A program made the translations under genes and the position numbers. From Candidatus Cloacimonas acidaminovorans str. Evry (GTDB taxonomy: Bacteria; Cloacimonadota; Cloacimonadia; Cloacimonadales; Cloacimonadaceae): a stretch of 64,000 nucleotides of DNA. The notes under the pieces were generated by a model. The model was given only the letters and a program-made list of their open reading frames with translations, did no database searches and was not told the DNA's origin. Where the stretch lies: assembly GCF_000146065.2 (NCBI RefSeq), contig NC_020449.1:496001-560000 (forward strand), written 5' to 3'. Within the stretch, counting starts at the first letter, position 1. Each line of letters starts with the position of its first letter. Below are positions 1-10,588 of the stretch, piece by piece.

Positions 1-381
1 TTCGCAGTAAAACTGGAGCGTGTTTTTGGGTTTGATATAACCCTTATTATATAATTGCAGAAAGAAGTCAGCAGCAAGTTTATAATGAGGGGGACGGGAA
101 GTTCCGCTGAAATTATCAAATTCAATACCGATACCCTCAAATGCTTTTTTAATACTATTATGATAATAATTTACTACTTCCTGAGGTGTAATTCCTTCTT
201 TATCAGCTGTTATGGATATTGGAGTGCCATGTTCATCCGTTCCACAAATGTAAATAACATCTTCACCCTTCAAACGCAAATAGCGAACAAAAATATCTGC
301 CGGTAAATAAGCCCCGGCTAAATGTCCGATATGCAATTTTCCATTAGCGTAAGGAAGGGCGCTGGTAACTAAATATTTCAT
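1..381 (-). CDS. metG: Methionyl-tRNA synthetase, N-terminal part (cut by window edge)
   Basis: This class I aminoacyl-tRNA synthetase charges tRNA-Met in the cytoplasm. Only the first 127 codons are present; the gene runs off the left edge. The nucleotide-binding signature HIGH is at residues 17-20 and the family motif CGTDEHGTP follows at about residue 46, both typical of the MetRS Rossmann fold. The ATG overlaps the lysC stop by four bases (ATGA), so the two genes are probably translated in a coupled way, with lysC upstream. The family assignment is secure. The anticodon-binding and C-terminal domains are outside the window. Confidence 0.95.
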   Translation of the reverse strand, partial: MKYLVTSALPYANGKLHIGHLAGAYLPADIFVRYLRLKGEDVIYICGTDEHGTPISITADKEGITPQEVVNYYHNSIKKAFEGIGIEFDNFSGTSRPPHYKLAADFFLQLYNKGYIKPKNTLQFYCE

Positions 382-1559
382 ACCTGTTCCTCAATATAAA
401 TTTTATGCAGGGTTTTTACCGCTGCGGCACAATTTTGGTCTGGCAGTAGAAGTTCTATGCTTTGTTCGTTATTAAAGCTCCGCAGGATGTTAAAATTTTG
501 GCAGTTTTCCATTACAGTTGCCAAAAAAGCAGGGTCGTGACCTAAACCCAATCCGATAAGATTTACAAAAGCCAAATCGCCTTTTTTGCTGATTGGCTTT
601 GTATTTCTTTCCTGCAGAAAATAGTCCACTTCCGTTTCATATTTGCTTTCTACAAAAAGTTCCAGAAGACCTTCATTGACAAAGCTTTTATAAATTTCAT
701 AATACCAGTCGCTAAGAGTTTTCAGCACTTTTACATTAAGCGGGAAAGTATATCTCAGTAATGCATTTTTATGAGCAATAGCAGTCACCTTGCGTTCTTC
801 CATATTATTTTCCTCATTGTTTTCTGTCATTTTATTGGTTATCAGCGAACCGGGTGCAAAAGTGAAAGATGATTTTACTTCCACTTCCACACCGTATTTA
901 AGAGCGTATTCCACAGCTCGGGGATGTAAGACCTTAGAGCCATTATAACAAAGAGTTAACATCAGCTCCGGGCTGATTTGTCTCAATAATTTCGGCTTTT
1001 CCACAAGCTTGGGATCAGCAGTAAAAACTCCGTCCACATCTGTATAAATTTCGCATTTATTTGCCTTTAAATAACAAGCTAAAGCAACTGCAGAAGTATC
1101 AGAACCGCCACGTCCCAAAGTAGTTATTTCTTTACTGGTGCTAACACCTTGAAAACCCGCTACAATAACTACTTTTCCCTTTTCCAGTTCTTCTTGTATG
1201 CGAAAGGCATTTACTTTCAAAATCCGGGCATTACCATGCTTTTCATCGGTTATTATTCCGCTTTGAGAACCGGTAAATGAAATAGAGGGAATTCCTTCTT
1301 CCATTAAAGCTAACGACAATAAACTCATACTGATCCGTTCACCAGCCGTCAATAACATATCCAATTCCCGACGCGATGGATGCTTGGAAATCCCGTAAGC
1401 TAAAGAAAATAGTTCATCCGTTGTTTTAGCCATCGCCGAAACAACTAAAACAAGACCTTCTCCTTTGTGGTATTCACTGGTTAATCTATGAGCTATGTTA
1501 CGGATTAAATCAATGTTACCAACTGAAGTTCCGCCGAATTTTTTCACTATTATTGCCAT
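378..1559 (-). CDS. lysC: Aspartate kinase
   Basis: Aspartokinase phosphorylates aspartate, the first step toward lysine, threonine, methionine and diaminopimelate. The 393-residue protein opens with the nucleotide-binding motif KKFGGTSVG, has [11 protein letters not shown] and [11 protein letters not shown] in the amino-acid kinase core, and ends in a roughly 130-residue regulatory region consistent with ACT domains. The ATG at 1559 is chosen because the kinase motif starts six residues later; an in-frame TTG at 1595 is more likely part of a TTGACA -35 box at 1590-1595. If that promoter is real the mRNA would be nearly leaderless. No homoserine dehydrogenase domain is attached, so it is monofunctional. 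Confidence 0.92.
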   Translation of the reverse strand: MAIIVKKFGGTSVGNIDLIRNIAHRLTSEYHKGEGLVLVVSAMAKTTDELFSLAYGISKHPSRRELDMLLTAGERISMSLLSLALMEEGIPSISFTGSQSGIITDEKHGNARILKVNAFRIQEELEKGKVVIVAGFQGVSTSKEITTLGRGGSDTSAVALACYLKANKCEIYTDVDGVFTADPKLVEKPKLLRQISPELMLTLCYNGSKVLHPRAVEYALKYGVEVEVKSSFTFAPGSLITNKMTENNEENNMEERKVTAIAHKNALLRYTFPLNVKVLKTLSDWYYEIYKSFVNEGLLELFVESKYETEVDYFLQERNTKPISKKGDLAFVNLIGLGLGHDPAFLATVMENCQNFNILRSFNNEQSIELLLPDQNCAAAVKTLHKIYIEEQV

Positions 1560-1613
1560 ATCTTTCTTTATTTCAAGATTTGTAGTTGCTGTCAAGGAAA
1601 AAAATCTTGCTTT

Positions 1614-1744
1614 CTTAATAGCATTGCTTTAGCATTACGGACTCATTGCTAATGCCATTAGTAATGGGTAAGCAATGGGTAAGCAATGCTATTAAGGAAG
1701 AAAATGGAATTATATTTATTTAGTAGGAGTTAGGAGAATTCCTG
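1614..1744. repeat. Dispersed intergenic repeat, copy A (inverted partner at 16389-16517)
   Basis: About 130 bp here recur almost base for base, in opposite orientation, 14.7 kb away. Within this copy a perfect 16-bp inverted repeat, CTTAATAGCATTGCTT at 1614-1629 and its complement at 1681-1696, encloses about 50 bp. This gives it the look of a small non-autonomous mobile or MITE-like unit, followed by a conserved 48-bp tail. It encodes no plausible protein. It lies in the gap between the giant peptidase and lysC. Confidence 0.8.
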
Positions 1745-1836
1745 CTTTCTGTTTTAACTCACAATTTTTTATTTGGGAAACCATCTATAGCGCGGTTGGA
1801 AGTGAAAAAGCAAGAGGACTGTTTATAATTGGGAAA

Positions 1837-1929
1837 GCAGGTGAAAATTGTAAGTCAAAACTTTCTCGCAGGTGAAAATTGTGAGTCAAAACTTTCCCGC
1901 AGGTGAAAATTGTGAGTCAAAACTTTCTA
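1837..1929. repeat. Three tandem copies of a 31-bp repeat
   Basis: Units begin at 1837, 1868 and 1899 with the core GCAGGTGAAAATTGTGAGTC. Units two and three differ at only one or two positions, and the first has one extra change. Single diverged copies of the same core appear at about 1753-1770, 15966-15982 and 16048-16070, so this is a dispersed family in intergenic DNA. There is no spacer between units, so it is not a CRISPR array. The array sits downstream of the peptidase stop codon; no function is evident. Confidence 0.8.
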
Positions 1930-1978
1930 AATCATAAATTTTCCAAGTTTTCCCTGGTATCCCTATTAAATTCACTCT

Positions 1979-4900
1979 TCATTTCAAGAGGAGCATTTTT
2001 TTTATGCAGGAATAATTTTTACTTTCCAGCCGGTAGAAATACATTCCGGAAGCCACATTGCGGTTGTTGTTATCTTTTCCGTTCCAGACAATTTGATGCA
2101 TTCCCGAAGGTAAAACTTCGTCTATCAGCTTTTTCACCAGTTGTCCTTTAATGTTATATACATAAAGTTTAGCCGGAGCCGTTTCCTGCAAAGTAAATCT
2201 GATAGTTGTTTCCGGATTGAAAGGATTAGGATAATTATTTAACAATTGAGTTATAAGAGCAGGATTCACATTATCTTCAATATCTGTAAGATAATTGTAG
2301 TGCAAAATCTCTGAAGGCATACTGCTGCCCTCCGAATAAACGCAAACCACATAAAAATAATAATCCGTGCCTAATTCTCTTAATGTTTCCGTATAAACAG
2401 ACATATCGGTAATTCCTGTCAATGCAAAAGCTCCGGCATTAATTCTACGATAAATTTCATAGTGTATTAAAGGAAATTCCGGTTCAGAAGGAGGATTCCA
2501 GGTAAGGGTTAAAACGCTATCGGCTACCATATAGCTAATTCCCGAAACGGGAGCAAAATAACCCAGATAAAAGTCCTGCTGAACTAAAGGGTTAGCCAGA
2601 GAAATTGTGATCACAGTAGAAGTAGAATTTTTATAGCCATCTGCAGAAGCCCAAATTGAATGCGAGCCAATAGGGAGATAAATTGCGTAGTTTCCTTCAT
2701 TATCAGGATGGCTAATCCAGGAAGCGGAATTTTGCACATTAACTATGCTGAAATCAATAGCAGAATTACTGCTGGTTACCGTTCCGAAAACCTTTCCCGC
2801 AAATTCAACAAAACCTGTAGTGCGAACATCATCTATAAACCATCCATCTCCTGTAATACCACTATCACTCGCAAAAGTAAAACGGAATTGAACACTCTGA
2901 TTGGCATAAATTGAAAGATTGAAACGGGCAAAAACCCAGCCACCACTGTTTCCACTATAACCTGGCCCGTTTAACACACTCAAATTTGCGTTTGGATAAC
3001 CACCTACCGGAGTAAGCAAAGTCCAGGTTGTTCCCCCGTTTGTAGAAATTTTAACATTGCCCCCATCATAATTTGCTTCTGAATTATAATAATGCCAGAA
3101 TTCCAGCATAAAATTGCTGCCGATATAAACACTCGGTGTAGTAAGCTGGTAATTAGCATTATTAGGATAAGGACTATTCAATCGTGTTCCCCAGACCTTA
3201 GTTCCGGAATGAGCTCCGACAACAGTTGATTGACCCCATTCCCAACCGTTGGATGAAGGATTGGGAACAAAATTTCCGTTATTATTTTCAAAATCGGCAT
3301 TCATACCTGTAGTGCCTACACTTAAAACCAATTGCTCACTATGAACACTTGTAAAATCAGCCAAATATGTAAGATAGAAAGTAAGATTATTCCCAACTAG
3401 CACATTCGGAGAAATAGTTATATTATATATTGCCTGACTTATTCCGCCTGCAGGTAAGGAAGAAATAATGCAGGAATTGTTATGAACAGTAACATATTCC
3501 GAAAGGCAAGTGATTGTGCCACTAATATTAGTAGCGGAAACAGGAGTGGTATTGGCAAAGTTGATAATCAAATCAAGTGTTTCACCCGGATCAATAAGTC
3601 CGTTTCCATTTCCTGTAATGCAATCATTCATATACATTCCACTATATTGTATATCAGGTTTATGAACAGTAATATAAATAGGAAAATCCCAGCTGTTATC
3701 TGAAATGCTGAGATGCAAATTGATGGGGATTTCAGCTGCATCGGGACAATTGGCATCAATTTGAAGAGTAATTGGGGTATTATTTATCGCTGTTGCATCT
3801 CCTAAAATATTACTGTAATTGCTGATAGCATTGAGCAGAACAGCATATTCGCTTGCACAAAAAGCACTTAATTGAACTTGTGTAGCTGTGCCTAATCCTA
3901 TATTCATTAGTTCAATACCCAGTTCAATTGTTTCTCCCGGTTCGGCTATCCGATTAAAGTTGGAATCATTTATAATTACTTCATTCAGTACCAGAAAAGG
4001 TGATTCGTATAAAACAGGAGCCGTAGTAATCAACAGAGCTGAAAAATTTGTTATGGGAGCTGCTGCACTGGGATATTGATTGTTAAAAGTATATTCCAGC
4101 CCTATAGTATTCGTATGATCTTTAATTCCGATAGTGCAGAAATTGCCATGCGAAGGACTGTATCCTCCCTGCCCGATATCCACATTATTGAAATCCTGAT
4201 ATTGAAATTTAACCATTCCCTGCCCCATTGAAGTAGGATAGAAAACGGGATCATAAAAAATAACTTCAAAGGTCTCCAGAGAAGAACGATTGTATCCATT
4301 ACGCATTTTGTAATATTCAATTATAAAGTAATGATTTTGGCTATCGTAATATTTATATATTCCAGCATCACTAATTAAACACAGATCATCCCAAAAAGGA
4401 GCCAACATTGGAGAAGGACCATAACCGCCAGGAAGATGATAGTTCCGAAATTCGCCATTTTCAGTAAACCCCATTACTATAAAACCATTCACGCAAACTG
4501 TAATTTGATTGTAGTCAATGCCATAAAAAGGAAAAGTGAAAGGCAAAGCTATTTGCTGTAAAGTGACTGCCCCGGTTTGATCTCCTTCGTCAGTTGAAGA
4601 ACCGGGATCGGAAAAAGCGGTTATTTTTGTTCCCGCTCCTCCCAAGGAAGGATTGATTTCTATCCATTCATAAACGGGACAATCAGGATAAGTGGTATCG
4701 GTTATATCATAAATAAAATAGCCGAAAGCATCGGGTCCTAAAGGTGTGTGAGAATTAACACTGCCTATTTGAATGTTAAACTCGGTATATTGATCAAAGC
4801 CCCATTCGTTATATAGGTGTAAACGCAACGGCATTTGCATTCCAGGAATCAATAAAGGTCGGGCAAAGACCTCAAAACCTTCTACAGTAATTCCCAAACT

Positions 4901-7441
4901 GTTTCCCAAGATGGAACCCACATAAGAAGTAGAATCCGTAACCGTTATCAGATCGTTCAAAGAAGATAATTCGGCATAAACATCAAAGACAGGAGCAATG
5001 GAATTATTTTTAATGGTTAAGGAAAGAAAACCATTTTCACCCGGATCAAGAATATTATTTCCTCCTGCAGATATTGAAGAGTTGTGAACAAGCAACAAAG
5101 CATTATAGATAACAGTATGAAATACAAAGGAATATACATTTTGATCAGCAGTTGTTAATTGCAATGTAAAACGCACATTATGCTGAGCAGGTAAATTGTT
5201 TACTATGCTGAAAGTAAATACAGAATTAGACCAAAGCGTGGCATTACTGCCAATAGCGTCAAAACTGCTTTCAGAATTTAAAATAGTAATATAAGGATCA
5301 TCGGCAGAAAGAATGGCTGTTGTTGCTGGAACTGTTGCTGAAGTTGTATTTTTAATTTCCAAGCTTAGAGCTATGGTTTCTCCTGCAGTAGCAAAACTAT
5401 CGCCATTACCGTAACTGCCATTAGTGCCGTTATCAATAACTATTTTGTTTAAATAAACAAGAGAACCTGTAGGGTCAATTGTTACAACTTTTTGGAAGGG
5501 TTTATAATTATGTTTGGAAACGGTAACCGTCAGCTCATTTAGCACCCCGCCTGAAATATTGATAGTTGCCTTACCTTCACTGTCGGTATAATCTCTGCCA
5601 ACTATAATATTCTGGGCAGGACTATAAAGTGTTACACAGGCATCTTTTACTCCCGTCCCAGAGGAATTTGTAACTTCCACATCCAAAAGATTACTGCCTA
5701 AAGGTAAAATATCTGCACAAGTGAGGTTAAAAATATCAGGAATTTGAGTAAAAACCTCTACCGTAGGGTCTCCCATTAAATTACACCAGTGGGCAAAATA
5801 ATTCGCCTGTTGATCAAAAGTAGAACCATAAACCTGCTTAATATATAATTTGGCATTTAACAATGCTTCTCCCATACTGCGCATTCCATAAGTAAAAATC
5901 CCGTCATAAATTCCGGCATTCAAACAATTGTTAAAAGTAGTATGAGTTCCACTGGTAGCCATTCCAATTGCTGTAATTGCTCCAGCAGGAGCTGCAGAAG
6001 TTCCTAAACGAATTAAATCCTCAGTGGTAGCATTACTATTTTCAAAATTACCGGTGCTACAGGTAAGAATTGTAGAATGAGGCAGCTTATTTCCATTGAT
6101 CAAACTGGCGGATGGACTCCAACCACTCAGTCCTAACCAACCGCGATAATTGAAAAAGGCAACTCCCTGATTAAAACCATTGTTAATATAGGCAGGAAAT
6201 CCGCTGGAATAATTCTCCAGAAAAGTATAATCGGGATTTGTTCTTTTTGCCAATTCCTTGATGAATTTATTTACATAGATGGTAGAAATTCCACTGTTAC
6301 CAGGGTCTCCAATCAGCAACATTTTATTTACCCAGGCACCTGCATTTCCGGATACATTGATATTCTTTTCCACAGCATAAATTTTAGTAAAAAGCACATC
6401 CAATTGACTGATATTTTCTGCTGAAATTCTACCGATAAAAGCGTCTCCCAAATAATCGTTACCCGCTAAAAAAGTATAAGGATAATCCCCTTCACCTCCA
6501 TAAGTGGACATTTGTTCAGTATATGTAGGAATGGTATAACTTCCGTTAGTATCACCTAAAAGGATAATAAAATCGGGACGCGTAGAAGGATTATCATATT
6601 GCGTTTGGATATAGTTCTTAATTGCCTGAGTAGAAGCTCCTCCGGTTTCAGCTGTGCTTACAAAATTTACATCATAACCCTTTTGCCTTTTCCAGGCAAC
6701 AAATTCATTCAGTTTGGCAGTAAAAATAGGATCGGTATTGTTGCCATAAATCAGAAGAATTCTGGCAGGTTCAGGCGCTAAATTGGCATTCCGGTAATAA
6801 TCAAAATTGGCAATCATAGATTCATAAAGATTGGTGAAGGCATAAGAATAGCCGTTGTATTCATCCATTTCATTGATTCCCGGTCTGTCCTTAATCTCTA
6901 TTTCAACTTCCATCTGTTTTTGGATTTTCAGTTCTTGCGTTTCTGCTACATAATGAACCGGATTAAGAGTAATCTGCACAACCCTGAAATCACGGATAAT
7001 TTGGGGTTGACTATAGCTGTAACTATTTGCAGGATATAAGGAAGCACTACGATAAGCTATTTTGTTATATTCGCTTGCAATTTCCTGTTCTTTTGTGGCA
7101 AAAACCGGTTTAGGAATAAACCCCTTTTGGGTAATAATCTCTCCTCCGGTCACTTTTATTTCTATATCTCCTTTTGGAGGAATAGCAATCCAAGCAGAAA
7201 AAACGGGCAATTCAGGAAACCCTGTTTCCGCTGTTGTTTCTGCACCTTGCATACTCAGAATTTTAAAGTTGCTGTTATCAATATCTTCAATATGCAGTTC
7301 GGGAACCTGTAATTGCAGTTTTATCTTTCCTGCATTCTGAGAAACCACGGAAAGGGGTTTTTCTATCGGAATAATTGTTTCTGCAAATAAAGCACTGAAC
7401 AAACACATCAGGATTAGAATGGCGATTTTAGTTGTTTTCAT
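1979..7441 (-). CDS. Secreted gingipain-like C25 family peptidase with type IX sorting tail
   Basis: An 1820-residue exported protein. A signal peptide occupies residues 1-20 and a C25 propeptide-like region about 40-215. The gingipain-like domain is at about 227-565, with the candidate nucleophile Cys461 in the motif LTCSTGNF. Long Ig-like/CARDB-type beta repeats follow, then a MAM/immune-inhibitor-like module near 1480-1640, a fibronectin III-like segment, and a C-terminal sorting domain starting NYPNPFNPETTI and ending in a Lys-rich strand. The tail predicts export by a Por-type system and surface attachment or release. At the place where gingipains usually show Tyr-x-Gly-His-Gly, this protein reads NYRGWLG, so the catalytic His is not obvious. 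It could be an active peptidase of a divergent subfamily or a surface protein that has lost activity. Confidence 0.88.
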   Translation of the reverse strand: MKTTKIAILILMCLFSALFAETIIPIEKPLSVVSQNAGKIKLQLQVPELHIEDIDNSNFKILSMQGAETTAETGFPELPVFSAWIAIPPKGDIEIKVTGGEIITQKGFIPKPVFATKEQEIASEYNKIAYRSASLYPANSYSYSQPQIIRDFRVVQITLNPVHYVAETQELKIQKQMEVEIEIKDRPGINEMDEYNGYSYAFTNLYESMIANFDYYRNANLAPEPARILLIYGNNTDPIFTAKLNEFVAWKRQKGYDVNFVSTAETGGASTQAIKNYIQTQYDNPSTRPDFIILLGDTNGSYTIPTYTEQMSTYGGEGDYPYTFLAGNDYLGDAFIGRISAENISQLDVLFTKIYAVEKNINVSGNAGAWVNKMLLIGDPGNSGISTIYVNKFIKELAKRTNPDYTFLENYSSGFPAYINNGFNQGVAFFNYRGWLGLSGWSPSASLINGNKLPHSTILTCSTGNFENSNATTEDLIRLGTSAAPAGAITAIGMATSGTHTTFNNCLNAGIYDGIFTYGMRSMGEALLNAKLYIKQVYGSTFDQQANYFAHWCNLMGDPTVEVFTQIPDIFNLTCADILPLGSNLLDVEVTNSSGTGVKDACVTLYSPAQNIIVGRDYTDSEGKATINISGGVLNELTVTVSKHNYKPFQKVVTIDPTGSLVYLNKIVIDNGTNGSYGNGDSFATAGETIALSLEIKNTTSATVPATTAILSADDPYITILNSESSFDAIGSNATLWSNSVFTFSIVNNLPAQHNVRFTLQLTTADQNVYSFVFHTVIYNALLLVHNSSISAGGNNILDPGENGFLSLTIKNNSIAPVFDVYAELSSLNDLITVTDSTSYVGSILGNSLGITVEGFEVFARPLLIPGMQMPLRLHLYNEWGFDQYTEFNIQIGSVNSHTPLGPDAFGYFIYDITDTTYPDCPVYEWIEINPSLGGAGTKITAFSDPGSSTDEGDQTGAVTLQQIALPFTFPFYGIDYNQITVCVNGFIVMGFTENGEFRNYHLPGGYGPSPMLAPFWDDLCLISDAGIYKYYDSQNHYFIIEYYKMRNGYNRSSLETFEVIFYDPVFYPTSMGQGMVKFQYQDFNNVDIGQGGYSPSHGNFCTIGIKDHTNTIGLEYTFNNQYPSAAAPITNFSALLITTAPVLYESPFLVLNEVIINDSNFNRIAEPGETIELGIELMNIGLGTATQVQLSAFCASEYAVLLNAISNYSNILGDATAINNTPITLQIDANCPDAAEIPINLHLSISDNSWDFPIYITVHKPDIQYSGMYMNDCITGNGNGLIDPGETLDLIINFANTTPVSATNISGTITCLSEYVTVHNNSCIISSLPAGGISQAIYNITISPNVLVGNNLTFYLTYLADFTSVHSEQLVLSVGTTGMNADFENNNGNFVPNPSSNGWEWGQSTVVGAHSGTKVWGTRLNSPYPNNANYQLTTPSVYIGSNFMLEFWHYYNSEANYDGGNVKISTNGGTTWTLLTPVGGYPNANLSVLNGPGYSGNSGGWVFARFNLSIYANQSVQFRFTFASDSGITGDGWFIDDVRTTGFVEFAGKVFGTVTSSNSAIDFSIVNVQNSASWISHPDNEGNYAIYLPIGSHSIWASADGYKNSTSTVITISLANPLVQQDFYLGYFAPVSGISYMVADSVLTLTWNPPSEPEFPLIHYEIYRRINAGAFALTGITDMSVYTETLRELGTDYYFYVVCVYSEGSSMPSEILHYNYLTDIEDNVNPALITQLLNNYPNPFNPETTIRFTLQETAPAKLYVYNIKGQLVKKLIDEVLPSGMHQIVWNGKDNNNRNVASGMYFYRLESKNYSCIKKMLLLK

Positions 7442-7471
7442 CTTCCGTAAACCTTTATTTGGTATAAATTA

Positions 7472-7513
7472 AAAAGAACCTGAAGTTAAATTACTCTAAC
7501 TTCAGGTTCTTTC
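7472..7513 (-). terminator. Intrinsic terminator for the propeller lipoprotein gene
   Basis: A perfect inverted repeat, AAAGAACCTGAAGTTA paired across an 8-base loop, is followed in the minus direction by a T-rich run. It lies 24 bases past the stop of the 7537-8559 gene and just upstream of the peptidase gene, so the two are probably separate transcripts. Confidence 0.8.
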
Positions 7514-7536
7514 CTATTGTAAAATTGTCTCATAAA

Positions 7537-8559
7537 TTACTTTATCTCGTAGATAAGAATGCCCTGATCGCGAGCTCCTACTACTAATTTATTATCCATA
7601 AATTTCACAGTATTGGTGTAACCGCAGGAAGTTAAATGCTGTAACAATTGCGGTTTTGAAGGAATACTAACATCAAAAAGATAAATACCTCCTCCTCCGG
7701 AAGAAAGAGCAAGTTTATTTCCCGAAACAGCTAAGGAAGTAGCATAACCACTTGTATCAAATGTTGACAGCAACACTGGTGAAGCAGGATTGCTTACATC
7801 AACAATATGTAAACCGCTTTGGCGTCCTGCTACATAAGCAATATTGTTATTAACTTCCACTTTTTGAGCTTCTCCGCTTAAATGAATATTGCCAATCAGA
7901 TGACGGTCATTACGATTATAAATATATAAACCAAGCTGTTCTGCGGCTATGAAAATGTAATTATCGGTCAATTTAAAACCAGCAGCTGCTCCAGGAGAAA
8001 TGGTAAACACATTACTGTTGAAAATTGTGCCATCATAATAATCATATTTGAAACTTCCTGCTGCACAATAGGCACAAACCATTTTATAAGTTCCCTGGGG
8101 AAAAGGAACAGGAGTTATGGCAAAACCATCCAAATCCTTTACATTGCTTGTTCCACCTATAAAATCAAGAATGTAAATAAGGGAATCGGGATCGCTGGTA
8201 TTAATTACTCTAATAGCATCAGTTGCCTCGGTATCCACTAAAAACATAAAATTATGTTCCGGTACTACCGCTACCTTTTTAATTCTGCCTAAAACTTTCT
8301 GGCTACCATCTTCTGCCCAAAATTCAGTAATCCACTGTATATGATAATCCGCTCTACTGATTCGGGACATTCCACCCTGGTCATGTGCCACATATATATA
8401 ATTATCATCAATCTTAATATCCAAAGGATTGCCTACAATCGGTAAAACATTTCTCAAAGTAAGCCAATCCTCTTCCTGATATTCAGTATTGCGTTTTGCG
8501 CATGAACTTAGCAATATCAGCACGATGATTGCTAATGTTATTATATAACTTTTAGGCAT
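7537..8559 (-). CDS. LVIVD-repeat beta-propeller lipoprotein
   Basis: The 340-residue product starts with a lipoprotein signal peptide (lipobox LSSC, Cys at about residue 20), so it is predicted to be lipid-anchored in the envelope. The rest consists of repeats of about 40 residues resembling LVIVD units, for example VAGRQSGLHIVDVSNPASP and SGGGGIYLFDVSIPSKPQ, the pattern of a beta propeller built from repeated blades. No catalytic motif is visible; such proteins are usually surface-binding or scaffold proteins of unknown ligand. A strong ribosome site (GGAGG) precedes the ATG. It is flanked by a terminator downstream, so it is likely monocistronic. Confidence 0.8.
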   Translation of the reverse strand: MPKSYIITLAIIVLILLSSCAKRNTEYQEEDWLTLRNVLPIVGNPLDIKIDDNYIYVAHDQGGMSRISRADYHIQWITEFWAEDGSQKVLGRIKKVAVVPEHNFMFLVDTEATDAIRVINTSDPDSLIYILDFIGGTSNVKDLDGFAITPVPFPQGTYKMVCAYCAAGSFKYDYYDGTIFNSNVFTISPGAAAGFKLTDNYIFIAAEQLGLYIYNRNDRHLIGNIHLSGEAQKVEVNNNIAYVAGRQSGLHIVDVSNPASPVLLSTFDTSGYATSLAVSGNKLALSSGGGGIYLFDVSIPSKPQLLQHLTSCGYTNTVKFMDNKLVVGARDQGILIYEIK

Positions 8560-8862
8560 TCAATTCCTCCACTACCTTTTTTCATCTTTCCTATAGAATA
8601 ATGCAAAAAACATTCCGAAATAAAATATGCTTTACATTGTGATAGGACATATAAAGAGAAATGTCATGTTTGTAACTTTTTTATAGATTGCCAATGAATA
8701 AAAGCCCATCGCTATCATTGTATCGTCCTTCGGACTTTTGTGGTAGTATGTTCATAGTGTTGTTCAGATTAAAAAGGTATTTTTGGGTATTTGGCATATA
8801 TTATATCAATTTGAATGTTAAGCCATTTTTCATTCCTGCGCAAGCAGAAATCAATAAAAACA
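8560..8862. other. Intergenic gap, nothing recognised
   Basis: About 300 bases of AT-rich sequence between the propeller lipoprotein gene and the hcp terminator. I see no coding potential beyond short chance frames and no RNA gene. The promoter of the lipoprotein gene should lie at its left side but no confident -35/-10 pair stands out. Confidence 0.5.
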
Positions 8863-8901
8863 GAAAGAGCTCTCTACTTCTTTTCAAGAGAGCTCTTTTT
8901 T
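8863..8901 (-). terminator. Terminator of the tetR-cupin-hcp operon
   Basis: The hairpin AAGAGCTCTC / GAGAGCTCTT with an A/T-rich loop ends about 20 bases beyond the hcp stop codon. It has A-rich DNA on one side and T-rich on the other, so it could work in both directions. Confidence 0.75.
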
Positions 8902-8921
8902 AGGATTAGGGTTGGAGATTT

Positions 8922-10571
8922 CTATGCCAACATTTTTGCTATATCGCTGTCCGCATCGGTAATTTGTTGCAAACCAAAGGTATCAGAAATAACTTTTGCC
9001 ACATTGGGAGAAAGAAATCCGGGCAAAGTTGGACCTAAAATAATATTCTTAAATCCCAAAGAAAGTAAAGCCAGAAGAACAGCAACGGCTTTTTGTTCAT
9101 ACCAGGCAAGATCAAAAGAAAGAGGAAGTTTATTTACATCATCCAAACCAAATGCCTCTTTCAGTTTCAAAGCAATAACTGCCAGCGAATAGGAATCATT
9201 GCATTGTCCGGCATCCAAAATCCTTGGGATTCCATTAATATCACCTAAAGGAAGTTTTATATAACGATATTTGGCACATCCCGCAGTAAGAATAACCGTA
9301 TCTTTAGGCAATTTTTCCGCTACTTCAGTAAAATATTTCCTGCTTGGCATTCTTCCATCACAACCAGCCATCACAACAAAGCGTTTTATAGCTCCACTTT
9401 TAACTGCTTCAATGATTTTATCCGCCAAGCTTAAAACAGTGGAATGAGCAAAACCGCCGGTAATTTCACCAGTTTCAAGTTCTTTTGGAGGTTGGCATTT
9501 TAGAGCTCTTGCAATTACAGGGCTAAAATCCTTTTCTCTGCCTTTTTCCCTGTCCGGAATATGCACTGCTCCAGGATAATTTACTGTTCCTGTAGTAAAT
9601 AAACGCTCCAGATAGGTATTTTCCTTGCGCAAGGGAACAAGGCAATTCGTAGTCATTAAAATAGCTCCGTTAAAGTTTTCAAAGTCCTCCAGTTGATGCC
9701 ACCAGGAATCACCATAATTACCGATAAAGTGTTTGTATTTCTTAAAAGCGGGATAATAATGAGCAGGCAGCATTTCTCCGTGAGTGTATATATCAACACC
9801 CTTGCCTTCGGTTTGTTTCAGAAGTTCTTCCAAATCCTTCAAATCGTGACCGCTAATTAAAATTCCGGGGTTTTTACCTACTCCCAGTTTCACTTTTGTA
9901 GGTTCCGGATTGCCGTAGGTCTTGGTATTTGCCTCATCCAGTTTTGCCATAATTTTAACGGCATTTTCTCCTGTCCGCAAAACCAAATTTACCAGCTGAT
10001 CAACTGTTAAATTATCATCTAAAGTAGCGGACAGACCTTCCATAATGAACTTGTTTACATCATCATCCTGAAAACCTAAAATGGCAGCGTGTTCACCGTA
10101 AGCGCAAATACCTTTTATGCCGTAAATAATGGTTTCCCGTAAAGAACGGATGTCCTCATTTTCTGTTCTCAGCACACCAACTTTTTTGGCAAATTCATCA
10201 TATTCATCTCTTTTCAGCTGAAAAGTAACTGCTTCGGGACAGGTATCACATTTACCTTCCATCAATTTACAGAGCTCATCTTTCCGCTTATCCCTCAAAG
10301 CCAAAGTTGTTTCAATTGTGTCTTTGATGTTTTCTTCGTCCCAATTGACATTAGTAATGGTTTTAAATAAAGCGCTCATCACAAAAACGGAATCTTCAGG
10401 ATAATATCTATCCTTTTCCTGCAGTTTCACGGATACATAAGCGAGACCCTTCAATCCATAAATCAACAGATCAAACAAATTGGCAAGGGTTTCACTTTTT
10501 CCGCAAACGCCACGCATTGTGCATCCCAGGTTACGAGAAGTTTCCTGACATTGATAACAGAACATACTCAT
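8922..10571 (-). CDS. hcp: Hydroxylamine reductase / hybrid-cluster protein
   Basis: Hcp carries one iron-sulfur cubane and one hybrid Fe-S-O cluster and reduces hydroxylamine or, in current views, nitric oxide in anaerobes. The 549-residue length matches the long class. The N-terminal cysteine set MFCYQCQET...[10 protein letters not shown] binds the first cluster. Conserved hybrid-cluster segments such as [21 protein letters not shown] (split around residues 280-300) and TAGCAKYRY near residue 430 are present. The ATG at 10571 has a GGAG site at a good distance. It is the last gene of an operon behind a TetR regulator and a cupin, suggesting nitrosative or oxidative stress control. Confidence 0.95.
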   Translation of the reverse strand: MSMFCYQCQETSRNLGCTMRGVCGKSETLANLFDLLIYGLKGLAYVSVKLQEKDRYYPEDSVFVMSALFKTITNVNWDEENIKDTIETTLALRDKRKDELCKLMEGKCDTCPEAVTFQLKRDEYDEFAKKVGVLRTENEDIRSLRETIIYGIKGICAYGEHAAILGFQDDDVNKFIMEGLSATLDDNLTVDQLVNLVLRTGENAVKIMAKLDEANTKTYGNPEPTKVKLGVGKNPGILISGHDLKDLEELLKQTEGKGVDIYTHGEMLPAHYYPAFKKYKHFIGNYGDSWWHQLEDFENFNGAILMTTNCLVPLRKENTYLERLFTTGTVNYPGAVHIPDREKGREKDFSPVIARALKCQPPKELETGEITGGFAHSTVLSLADKIIEAVKSGAIKRFVVMAGCDGRMPSRKYFTEVAEKLPKDTVILTAGCAKYRYIKLPLGDINGIPRILDAGQCNDSYSLAVIALKLKEAFGLDDVNKLPLSFDLAWYEQKAVAVLLALLSLGFKNIILGPTLPGFLSPNVAKVISDTFGLQQITDADSDIAKMLA

Positions 10572-10588
10572 TTTATTTTTCTCCTTTT

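Noticed and set aside
1560-1595. Longer lysC from a TTG start
   Set aside because: The TTG is part of a TTGACA box, lacks a ribosome site and would add residues not seen in aspartokinases.
1837-1929. CRISPR repeats of 31 bp
   Set aside because: Units abut directly with no spacers.
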